Source of the DNA: Sinohyriopsis cumingii
Lineage: Eukaryota > Mollusca > Bivalvia > Unionida > Unionidae
DNA: 64,000 nucleotides
Assembly: GCA_028554795.2 (NCBI GenBank)
Contig: CM068828.1
Coordinates: 14,746,814-14,810,813 of the forward strand
Reading direction: 5' to 3'
The notes below the pieces were generated by a model that saw only the letters and a list, made by a program, of their open reading frames with translations, was not told where the DNA came from and searched no databases. The position numbers and the translations under genes were made by a program. This document shows, one piece after another, positions 55,871 to 64,000 of this stretch; position 1 is the stretch's first letter; the number at the start of each line of letters is the position of its first letter.

Positions 55871-57075
55871 TTTGGGTATATGCAAATAGCCTGGGGCTAG
55901 CATAAGTGGGCATATTATCCTGGTCCGTTCCAGGACGTACTTCTGGGTTCGCATCTAACCCACACAAGTACATCATGTCTGATACAGTCATACAAGGATT
56001 GATTACGTCTGGGACCGCTCTTTTCTTTTGACGAAAAGATCTTATGTTTGATTGTTTAAAAGGAAAGGCCAACTTAACATATCTAACCGTCAAATCTAGC
56101 AGAGTACGGCTACCTGTCCAGCCCAGTTTTCCGTCCAGCAGTTACCTAGCAGAACAAAGGATTTTCCAGCCCGCCCAGCAGCCATCTTGGATTACACCGC
56201 CCCAACAGCATAATTAATTAAGTAATAAAGGAATGCTAAAAGGTAGGATTATTATATAAGCCTGCGGGCAATGAAAACTCTGTGCTGTTTTTACCAAACT
56301 TTTATTTTATTCAGACCCTTTCGCTGTAACTACTTGCTACATTATCTTAATTTTCCGCCTATTTTCTTAAACAGGCTCTAGGAACCACACTAGACTCCTG
56401 GATTGAATCCACACACGTTATTAGCACCAATATACCGCTGTGTGATTATCAATTATAGAAAATAAATACGGCAAATTACAAACCTTCTTTATAACTCATA
56501 AAGTACTCTAGCTGTTAGCACCATTCCCGAAAACAGACACTAGGATACATACTAGTAATACGCCTGAACAAAATCCTTACAAACTACAAGCACAAGTAAC
56601 CCGTGTAAGATTTTCTGTTATAGGGATAAAACAAACCAGCATCTCTTTCTACTTATACCCCATTCTAACACCCCGTTACTCCTCACACAAAAACTTGTTA
56701 ACCAAACTCAAGCTAGAAATCGCCCACCAACAAGCAAAAGAGCTAGCCCTTAATGCTAGAAGCAAACAGGTATGGCAATCAAACAAATTAAATAAGAAAA
56801 TGGCAGCATGCAATGCATCAACCCCTAAGGTATCTACCACTCCAACCAACTTGGGAAAATTAGACCTCAGCTTAAAGTCAAGTCATAGGGAACTCTGTGA
56901 AGTTAGGCTTAACTTCACCTCCACCCCTGAAAGGAACGACCTACTAATCCAAGAACAGGCGGCCAAACTAAATTTAGGCTCACCAATTGAATTTAAAACT
57001 TTAAACACTCCAGTGGAGATGGAGGAATTAGACTCAGCTCTACCAATGGAAATCATAGAATCTCAAACCCCATAA

Positions 57076-57790
57076 CAACAAAATAGGGGAAAACAAGATC
57101 AACCACCCACCCCCAAATACATGGCACTAGCGCAATCGCCGGTTAGAAAACCCATAGATATAATTATTAAACCCCAACTAAATACAGGGTAAGCCAACAA
57201 CAATAGGGTCACTACAACAAACAATAGAAAACCCCGTAACACTCGGGTAGAAAAAACAAAACTCCAATAGCGCCCAAGTGTACAACAACACACATTCCCC
57301 CCAGTCCAAATAAAGTAAACAAAACCACTTACCACGATAGCCAGACCCAGGGACATCCAAGCCATTAACAGAGGAGCAACTAATATACGGCCCAAATAAG
57401 GATAAAAAAAAAACAATCCAACCAAGCTAACTCTACCATACCAACAAATAAATCTAACTCCAACAAATGGGACGGGAAAAGGAAAGGGCACATGAACCCC
57501 AAAAAATCACAAAAGGCAGTAGTACCAATCACTACCCCCCAAATTGACAAACCTACCACCCCACCCACCAAGTAAGCCCAAAACCTATCACCAAGCCCCA
57601 AATTAACAAACCAACCACCCACCCCCCAAGTAAGCAAAAAACAACACAAATACCACCCCATATAACATACACTATTTATTAGAAGTAACTCCTCCAGATT
57701 ACTAAATCTCACCACCAACAGCATAACAGGGCCCTCCTTAGGGTACATCAGGGACAATTTACCATCATTAGACCAAACACAAGTTACATC
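57076..57790. other. LINE interior without an intact frame
   Basis: AC-rich sequence between the two recognisable ORF1 parts. Minus-strand hydrophobic frames of 130 and 145 codons here mirror the A/C-rich plus strand and are not taken as genes. Confidence 0.5.
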
Positions 57791-58082
57791 ACAGTGCACT
57801 GCAGCACTCTCAGCCAAATGGCCAAATACCTAGAGAGAGAAACAATCAACAACATCAGAATTAAAGTCGAAAGACACCACAAAGCAGGGATGAAAACACA
57901 ACAAATTAAAACAATCACTAGGAACCAAACCACAGTTGAAAATAACAATAAATCCAAAACAAATATCACAGCCACACCCACCCCTAGCACAAAACAAACC
58001 ACCATCAAAGCTATACTCTAATTCAAATGGGCAAAATAAATGCTTAAACAATGAATCACTTACCACCAAACTCAAAGAAAGT

Positions 58083-58328
58083 TGTTGTTGTTGTAGGGTT
58101 TAACGCCAATTTTCAGCACACGATAGGCTATACATGGCGGCCAGTATTAATGGTGGAGGAAGAACTCGGGAAAACCCCAGAAAGAACCACCGACCCACGA
58201 GAAGCTACTGGCAAGCTCTCACATACCCACATTAGCCGAATCCGAGACTCGAACTTACGCAGACAGAGGTGAGATGGCAGTGATCCGTAACGGAGAGCGC
58301 TTTAGACCACTCGGCCACTCGGGGCCCC
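58083..58328 (-). mobile_element. SINE family A, full length, inserted in LINE ORF1
   Basis: Complete copy in reverse orientation with the CAA tail at the left and GGGGCCCC head at the right, flanked by a perfect 12-bp duplication CTCAAAGAAAGT (58071-58082 and 58329-58340). Removing it leaves the ORF1 frame continuous across the target. Confidence 0.95.
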
Positions 58329-58995
58329 CTCAAAGAAAGTGGTACTCCCATAGATAGGGCATTTAAAGTAAAAAACTATAAAGGACAGGAAACTAATACA
58401 GCCGTCCTTGAATCCAAAGCCCCACTCTCCACCCTAGGCAGATTAAGCCCCTATGGGATAAGATATCGCCTGGAATCATACATAAGTAAGGCAAGATTAT
58501 GCAGCAATTGCCAACACTGGGGGCACTTCGCCTCAAAATGTAAATTCACCAAGATATGCCAACAATGTGGGGGAAACCATAGGAAAAAATGTAAAACGGA
58601 GACACCAAAATGCACTAACTGTAGGGGCCCCCACCAACCCCAATCCTCTATAAGGGAAAGCCAAATAGACTTTATGAACAATAAGCAAATGCAATACCAT
58701 GCTGCCAAATAACAAATACTTAATAATAAAAAACAATTTAGCTTTAGGAACCACAACAAACCAATTAAAGAACAAAACAAAAACAAAAACCTATTAGTCC
58801 AACCAATCCCACCCCCAAAACTAATCAAAGCACACACACCCCACCCCCAAGGAATAAAGTAATTAACACCAACCCCAACAACAAACTTTTACCTGAACCA
58901 GCAATAGAAAAACTAATTAGGGAAATTAAAACTGATTTACTTAGCAGACTTCTCTCCAATGAACGAAAAATAGAGCAAATAAATAACAAACTACA

Positions 58996-59028
58996 ATGAA
59001 TCCTAACGAAGATGACATGATACCCACC
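58996..59028 (+). pseudogene. First codons of LINE ORF2, cut by Polinton P3
   Basis: The ATG at 58996 overlaps the ORF1 stop (ATGA), followed by 11 codons (MNPNEDDMIPT) before P3 begins at 59029. Overlapping stop/start is common between LINE ORF1 and ORF2. The insertion point is inferred from where the P3 TIR starts. Confidence 0.7.
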
Positions 59029-59266
59029 AGCAGCAGGGGGGGGGCGAATCCGACATTTTGTCCAATCGTCATTTTGCTTAATTATTACTTCTGCACTCAG
59101 CGGATCCGGTGTAGTCAGCGCTGGTAAAAAAAAAAAACGACGTCGGTCCATCCTACACGACGGTGACGTCATTTGGTTCTGCGAGCCGATCCCAGCGTCG
59201 TCAGCGTCCGGTAAACACAGCGACGACCGCGTCGATGTCATTTCCCCCCCCCCCCCCCCCGCTGCT
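59029..59266 (+). repeat. Left TIR of Polinton P3
   Basis: Starts AGCAGCAGGGGGG and ends with a long C run and GCTGCT. It is closely similar to the P2 TIR, including two degenerate copies of the 58-bp internal repeat (TCAGCGCTGGTAAA and GTCAGCGTCCGGTAAA). Some indels are present. Confidence 0.93.
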
Positions 59267-59276
59267 AAGAAGTTAT

Positions 59277-60599
59277 TTACAATGATCTCACAAATAGAGT
59301 AACCACTAACTCCTCCTCTTGTAGATCAATTAGGTTATTTGACTGATCGGTAAGTCTAAAATTAATTCTCGTTAAAAACCGATTATGGCATCGCATATAG
59401 ACCGGATTAATCGGGCTCTCAACGATTAAGAATCCGGGAGGGGCTGTTGGCGAAAATGAATAAAGGATATACCCCTGTTGAGCTTGATTTGATTGCTTGG
59501 TATCTACCTGGTAACTCCCTTCGATAACATCACACACTAGATTGATTGCTATCACCGATGCGATATTTACGTTGTATGGAGCAATATGCCTACCACCATC
59601 TCCGTTATCGTGTCTGAGGATAATTGATGGACCGAGAAAATCATTAAGAGACTTTTTTAGTTCTGGCGCGTTGTATCCTGGAAACTTGAAATCGGGTAAA
59701 TCGGCTTCTGTGATATTATACTCGGTTAGGAATTTTTGTTTATTATCATCGTTGTTAGCAGATGTTGTCTTAACGATTCGTTCATTGATATATTCCATGT
59801 CTGATATAAGTTGATTTAACACCTCAACGTGTTTTCGTGCTTTTGTTTTCCGTAGCTGTTCTAGTTGTAATTGGTAATTACGATTAATCTCGGCAAACGC
59901 ACCAGTGATATCATTTAAACCAACTGTGACCGTGGCGGACGATTCAGGAGTTTGCTTATACGGAAAATACCATTGCATGGTATTCCTGTCTTGAAATATA
60001 AACCCGCTGGGTAATAGCGTGTTTCTTATAATAGACAATTCATCTTGATAACTGGGATTAATCTCATGATACGATTGCACATTTGTGTGCAAATACGCGG
60101 GGATTTCATTAGGTGGATTCTCGGGCCAACCTAGTATGGTTCTTATTGAACTGTTATAAATATCAACCATATACCCCGGTGTGCTTATTTCAATCGTCGA
60201 CGATAACGTCGGTTCATGAACCGTAATAGCGATTTTTGATTCTTTTCCTGTGATTGATTTTATCCTGCGTTGAAATTCTTTATTGATTTGTTCTACTTGG
60301 TATGACCCAGTTGGTATTGTAACCTCATTCCAGTCTGGGGTTCCATCGGGTTTATTTGTCCATGCAAAAACCAGCGAGTTATTAGGTTGTTGTCCGTTAA
60401 ATGCTTCCGCTCGGATATTAGGCCAACTGTGATATATTCGCAATTTTGTCAGCGCTATTTCATTCACTGGAATCGGAGAGGGGAAGTTTACACTAAATTC
60501 TGGCTTCGTTGATGTTATCGATATCATATTTGTTTGTACCGGAGTGGTGTTCTCCGCGATCCGTTGAAGTAATTGCAACCCTTCGGGGTTCAGCGACAT
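59277..60599 (-). CDS. Penton-like capsid protein with inserted domain (P3), 440 aa
   Basis: Identical in layout to the 283-residue P2 protein, but the segment between GWPENPP and ILRHDNGDGG carries about 157 extra residues (roughly positions 174-332). The insert has an aromatic-rich start (QWYFPYKQTPESSATV), a helical middle (RNYQLQLEQLRKTKAR) and a polar end. P1 and P2 lack it. If the protein is a penton, this is a surface-exposed loop insertion; its function is unknown. Confidence 0.85.
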   Translation of the reverse strand: MSLNPEGLQLLQRIAENTTPVQTNMISITSTKPEFSVNFPSPIPVNEIALTKLRIYHSWPNIRAEAFNGQQPNNSLVFAWTNKPDGTPDWNEVTIPTGSYQVEQINKEFQRRIKSITGKESKIAITVHEPTLSSTIEISTPGYMVDIYNSSIRTILGWPENPPNEIPAYLHTNVQSYHEINPSYQDELSIIRNTLLPSGFIFQDRNTMQWYFPYKQTPESSATVTVGLNDITGAFAEINRNYQLQLEQLRKTKARKHVEVLNQLISDMEYINERIVKTTSANNDDNKQKFLTEYNITEADLPDFKFPGYNAPELKKSLNDFLGPSIILRHDNGDGGRHIAPYNVNIASVIAINLVCDVIEGSYQVDTKQSNQAQQGYILYSFSPTAPPGFLIVESPINPVYMRCHNRFLTRINFRLTDQSNNLIDLQEEELVVTLFVRSL

Positions 60600-60630
60600 T
60601 ATTATTATTCGCAGTTTCTAGTGTTTAATT

Positions 60631-61203
60631 TCAACACCGAATATTAACAACCTGCTTGTTTTCAGGAGAATGTTTTAAGCCCATTGAAGTGGTTTCAGCC
60701 ACGTGGTTTCCAGCTTCCAGTTGAAAATCCTCGATTTTTGACATCGCGGAGTCATACAACTGGACCATCGTGGAGAATTCAACATCGGATATAAACGAAT
60801 TATCTATCGCCAACGAGATAAACCCGGATAATTTCGAGTACGCGTCGGATACTATTTGATGTTTTACTGTATACTCGTTGAGTTTTTTCTGAGAACACGA
60901 TGATATCTTTCTAGTGATTGCGTTGGCGACTCCAGCAATTGTTGTCGCCGCGGAGATAGCGATTGGAACAGCGATCGGGGCCATCATGGTCACCGTGGAT
61001 AAAATAACACCGGTACCGGCTACTATACCTGACACCGAGTACACGACCGCGTCGATGGTGGTTATTTTTCGGCGGTATTTTTTTATTTTTATACGGCATT
61101 GTTCGGAAAGCGTTTTCAAATTCGCGTAGAATTCTTTTACGGTATTGAATCGATATTGATATGACGTCGGTGATACCTCTGATTCAATTACCTTGGTGGT
61201 CAT
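60631..61203 (-). CDS. Two-helix membrane protein (P3), 190 aa
   Basis: Homologue of P2 51587-52123 with the same two hydrophobic helices and tail. The C-terminus differs (ends NKQVVNIRC), and the reading is open throughout. It precedes the penton gene as in P2. Confidence 0.82.
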   Translation of the reverse strand: MTTKVIESEVSPTSYQYRFNTVKEFYANLKTLSEQCRIKIKKYRRKITTIDAVVYSVSGIVAGTGVILSTVTMMAPIAVPIAISAATTIAGVANAITRKISSCSQKKLNEYTVKHQIVSDAYSKLSGFISLAIDNSFISDVEFSTMVQLYDSAMSKIEDFQLEAGNHVAETTSMGLKHSPENKQVVNIRC

Positions 61204-61228
61204 TTTTATTTTAAAAGAGCTAGTATTT

Positions 61229-62422
61229 TTAATTACTTAGATCCGTTACAAATTCCACATACCATGTAATGTTTGCCCCGGTTAAATGTCTATCGACGGC
61301 ATAAATTGTAAACTGTTCAGTTTCGTCCTTGTCTATAATTGTTGATATTGTATTGTTAAACCCGGTTGAACTCGACGATAATATATTAAACTGCATCATT
61401 GAAACCAGTGTAAATCGATAAATACCCTTAACAGTTGCGGTGATATATATTATATTTTGTGTAGGAGTCCAAGTGAATGATCCATGATAAATCGTGTATA
61501 CTGTGTTGATGGTGTTTTCATGGGGGATTTTTATTTTTGTCACCTCCGGTAGTCTGTCTTTAATCGCTGTAACATCAGTTTTGATTGTTCCTATTTCCTG
61601 TATATGAACGTATAACCCCGCTTTGATCGTTTCAACATCAGTTTTGATTGTTCCTATTTCCTGTGTCGCGTCTACACCCCTTTTGTTCGCTTCAACATCA
61701 GTTTTGATTATTTCTATTTCCAGTTCATTCACGTATAAACCCGCTTTGATCGTTTTAACATCAATTTTGATTGTTTCTATTTCCTGTCCATACGCAGTGA
61801 TATCATTTATAGTTATTGTAATTTCATCCGGTCTGGTATTTTTTTTACCAAAGAATTTATCAATGGTGTTATCAGCCCTGTTAAAATTTTTTCGTAACGT
61901 GTAAAATTGGCCCGACAGCGTTGTAAACTCCGAAATAGTATTTTTTATCCCCACAAGATTCGGTTCGGTTACCGTCGGGGTTCCAAAAAAACTAGCAGTA
62001 GTGAGTTGTATATCGGTGACAGACTTTGTATCCCCTCGAACTGATTTGCTTGCGCGTCAAATTTATCATACAAATTTTTTAACCAATCCGACACGGATAT
62101 ATAATTGTTGCCAAGTGTACTTATTTTTCCATTTATCGTCAAGATGGATTCACCTGATTTAAGTCGTCCGTCGCTGGAATACAACGCTATGGCGTTTTCA
62201 GCGGCATCATTATTTCGTATTAAAACGTCATTCAGCGACACATTACTGGATTTCAGTTTACCCTGGCGGTCTTGAAATACAACTATTTCGCCCGGGTCAA
62301 CACTGGTTAAATTTAACGTATCAGCGATTTCATCCTCAATTAGTTTTTTTTATGTCATCGGTGGCGAGCGTTTCCGTGGGTTTTTTCAGCGCCGAAACCG
62401 GTCGTCCCCAGATATCAATCAT
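61229..62422 (-). pseudogene. Fibre-like protein, frameshifted (P3)
   Basis: The homologue of P2 50038-51561 begins at the ATG 62422-62420 (MIDIWGRP), but the frame is broken by an extra A in an A8 run near 62350 and again at a poly-T near 61975. The downstream frame 61229-61954 retains four 21-residue shaft repeats and the complete head. Homopolymer locations mean assembly error cannot be excluded. No restored reading is given. Confidence 0.85.
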
Positions 62423-62456
62423 TATTATTGTAAAAAAAACCAGTGTTTTTAATTAA
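62423..62456 (-). promoter_or_regulatory. Late-gene leader motif before the fibre gene (P3)
   Basis: On the minus strand AATTAAAAACACTGG then TTTTTTTTACAATAATA before the ATG at 62422. Confidence 0.5.
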
Positions 62457-62479
62457 CCCGCCGGGCCTCTACGACCCCA

Positions 62480-62902
62480 CTAGTGTATTCGTTTACAACC
62501 ACATGAGGTGGTTTCCCTAGTGTATTCGTTTACAACCACATGAGGTGGTTTCCGCGATGATGAAATCGCCGCGAGTACGTTCAATACCTCACGGCCGCAT
62601 ATCGGTGGGTCGCTTAATTGTTGTGTTGGCAGCGTGGAATAAAAAACCGGGGCTGAACACGCCCGGATATACCGCATGAACTCGTTTGGCGGGGCTAACC
62701 CGTATGAATCAAAATAGACGATCGCACGCGGATCAATTGCGTATGCAACCCAATGAGTTCCCGCTCCGGAGGATTTATCGAGGTTAATTATACCGGTTTC
62801 AATATTCCTTGGTTTTGTCGGTAATTGATCCCTCATAAAAACACCTCTGAAGTTTTTTATCGCTAACGCGTTTGCGGCATCTATTAAATCAAAATTAGAC
62901 AT
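62480..62902 (-). pseudogene. Adenain-like protease with altered C-terminus (P3)
   Basis: The start MSNFDL and the His, Asp and Cys catalytic segments are as in P2. A 37-bp tandem duplication (62480-62516 and 62517-62553) changes the frame after VVVNEYT, so the last residues differ. The catalytic core is intact, so it may still be partly functional. The overlap with the neighbouring fibre gene is lost. Confidence 0.85.
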
Positions 62903-62907
62903 AGGAG

Positions 62908-63384
62908 TTAATAAACGGTTCCCGGTAGTCTTAGACCCTTCCCCAAGTACCATGAATACGGGGTTCCCGGTAGTCTTAGACCCTTTCCTGCTACGGGTCG
63001 TTTTTTTTTATAGCCTTTCCCGGTTGCTTTCTTCAATGCCATTCCCGCTGCGGTACCAACGGCCCCCAACGCCGCCGCCTTCGCCACTGCTGGGGCCGCC
63101 GCGGCAATCAACGCTGGAATCGCAGCTAACAACGGAAATATCCCACCGGTCTTTTCCATGTTTTTAATCGCTGCGGCTGAAAAATCTATTTGAACACCCT
63201 TTTTATTCTTCATCGCATCATTGAAATGTTTTATTTGACGCGCCGTCAACGATATCTTATGATTACCACCTGCCATCTGTGACGGCTTTAACGTTATTGT
63301 GGTTCCACATTGTTTAGCCGACTTTGATCGTAATTTCTTGACTTGACCATCGGTCAACTCTACACCGACAACATTATACGACAT
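62908..63384 (-). CDS. pX-like hydrophobic virion protein (P3), 158 aa
   Basis: Nearly identical to P2 49090-49566: same MAGG-N site, hydrophobic Ala-rich helix and GKGLRLPGT repeats. The leader upstream (63385-63413) has the AATTGAAAACA and TTTACAATAA elements. Confidence 0.92.
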   Translation of the reverse strand: MSYNVVGVELTDGQVKKLRSKSAKQCGTTITLKPSQMAGGNHKISLTARQIKHFNDAMKNKKGVQIDFSAAAIKNMEKTGGIFPLLAAIPALIAAAAPAVAKAAALGAVGTAAGMALKKATGKGYKKKRPVAGKGLRLPGTPYSWYLGKGLRLPGTVY

Positions 63385-63413
63385 TTTTATTGTAAACGCG
63401 TTTATGTTTTCAA
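63385..63413 (-). promoter_or_regulatory. Late-gene leader motif before the pX-like gene (P3)
   Basis: On the minus strand AATTGAAAACATAAACGCG then TTTACAATAAAA before the ATG at 63384. Confidence 0.55.
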
Positions 63414-64000
63414 TTACATGTTTTCCACTGGTGCATCAACGATTCTCATTCGTCCACCAACACCTTCCAACAGCATTGATTTATCGCTGAGAATGACAGC
63501 AACCGCTCTATAATCGGCAATAACGCCGCGAGTTACATTAGCTCGGAAGTGTATATCAACGACGGATTGTCTTGTTAAATCAAGATGTTCCAGCGAAAAG
63601 TAATAGATCGGATATAGTTCTTTGAAATCATGTTGTGATATTTGCAAACCAGTGTCGACGTTTTGATCACGACTCATATACGACAGCAACCGATGGTACA
63701 CGCGTGCAATATGGTTTTGACCGTAATTAAGTTGTATATCCTCAGATGGTTCCTGCTGGCCGTTTATTCTCAGCGAGACGTCAGTAACGCCTAATCGATC
63801 AAATATCATATGGCTGGATAGTTGATTATCAACTCTCGTCATATCCTGCAACGCAACAAATATATGACGCGGAGCCGAAATGCCTTGTTGTGATGCCAGG
63901 TTCCATGTGAATATACCATTGATATTTGATTGCTTAGTATCTGTTGTTGTTGTTAGCCAACTTAGTAATGATTTTCCACCCTGCTCCATAAAGGATAGCA
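63414..64000 (-). CDS. Major capsid protein, C-terminal part (P3), truncated by window
   Basis: At least 190 residues align closely with the C-terminal 190 residues of the P2 capsid protein (RINGQQEPSEDIQLNY, NVDTGLQISQHDFKELYPIY and ILSDKSMLLEG). The N-terminal two thirds lie beyond 64000. Confidence 0.93.
   Translation of the reverse strand, partial: LSFMEQGGKSLLSWLTTTTDTKQSNINGIFTWNLASQQGISAPRHIFVALQDMTRVDNQLSSHMIFDRLGVTDVSLRINGQQEPSEDIQLNYGQNHIARVYHRLLSYMSRDQNVDTGLQISQHDFKELYPIYYFSLEHLDLTRQSVVDIHFRANVTRGVIADYRAVAVILSDKSMLLEGVGGRMRIVDAPVENM

Larger units (their letters stand above)
56640..59028 (+). mobile_element. Non-LTR retrotransposon (LINE) ORF1 region, interrupted
   Basis: Gag-like ORF1 in several frames. 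The N-terminal part is an open frame ending at 57075 with no domain. The C-terminal part (around 58500-58640) contains zinc knuckles CSNCQHWGHFASKC, CQQCGGNHRKKC and CTNCRG, typical of Jockey/CR1/I-type ORF1 proteins that bind retrotransposon RNA. A final frame ends at 58999 with the stop overlapping an ORF2-like ATG (58996, ATGA). Frameshifts and a SINE make it non-functional. Confidence 0.8.
59029..64000. mobile_element. Polinton P3, partial (continues past window)
   Basis: Same family as P2, inverted: penton-like, membrane protein, broken fibre, protease, pX-like and capsid are all on the minus strand. Several late genes carry frameshifts, so this copy appears partly inactive. Its right half, including ATPase, integrase and polymerase, is outside the window. 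Confidence 0.95.

Noticed and set aside
57099-58008. Minus-strand hydrophobic frames of 130 and 145 codons that look like membrane proteins
   Set aside because: They mirror an A/C-rich LINE plus strand; Leu/Val/Phe/Trp/Gly bias is expected, and there are no family motifs.
60914-61129. Plus-strand frame opposite the P3 membrane protein (and its twin at 51631-51876, minus strand, in P2)
   Set aside because: Antisense shadow of hydrophobic helices; the conserved homologue is on the other strand.

Overview
The window looks like metazoan nuclear DNA, probably from a marine invertebrate and plausibly a mollusc. The evidence is an intron-split host gene, abundant micro- and minisatellites, tRNA-derived SINEs with CAA-rich tails, LINE fragments and three Polinton/Maverick-class virus-like elements. 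Nothing supports a prokaryotic origin. The species assignment is inference.

Layout. 1-1062: minus-strand LINE reverse transcriptase fragment. 4883-15977 (minus): one apparently complete 8-exon aldo-keto reductase (AKR) gene, whose introns hold tandem repeats, a long inverted-repeat element and SINEs. 16000-25660: mostly satellites and SINEs, including a 1.3-kb array of a 24-bp unit. 25663-34967: a decayed Polinton (called P1) with recognisable terminal inverted repeats (TIRs) and pseudogenes. 38825-53219: an apparently complete Polinton (P2, about 14.4 kb) with 239-bp TIRs, a candidate 6-bp target duplication CTATTA and about 15 open genes. 54400-56100: a decayed duplicate of AKR exon 1 and neighbouring intron. 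56640-59028: a LINE ORF1 region with zinc knuckles, itself hit by a SINE. 59029-64000 (continuing beyond the window): a third Polinton (P3), closely related to P2, inserted at the start of the LINE ORF2 in inverted orientation.

How P2 works as a system. A packaging ATPase, adenain-type protease, double-jelly-roll major capsid protein, penton-like protein, fibre-like protein and two small virion proteins form a capsid morphogenesis module. A DDE integrase and a very large DNA polymerase form the integration/replication module. P2 therefore reads as an endogenous, potentially virion-forming element of the adintovirus/Polinton type.

Most unusual points. (1) The P2 polymerase is a single 1163-residue polypeptide joining family-B polymerase motifs, an SF1-type helicase and a C-terminal HNH nuclease domain, whereas P1 retains a remnant of a conventional Polinton polymerase. 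(2) A parvovirus-like phospholipase A2 domain in P2 has no start codon of its own and lies in the -1 frame of an upstream zinc-ribbon gene, right after a canonical TTTAAAA slippery heptamer. (3) The penton-like protein of P3 carries a domain of about 157 residues absent from P1 and P2. (4) Virion genes of P2 and P3 share an intergenic promoter-like motif. (5) The P2 TIR is built from two 58-bp direct repeats enclosed by a short inverted repeat.
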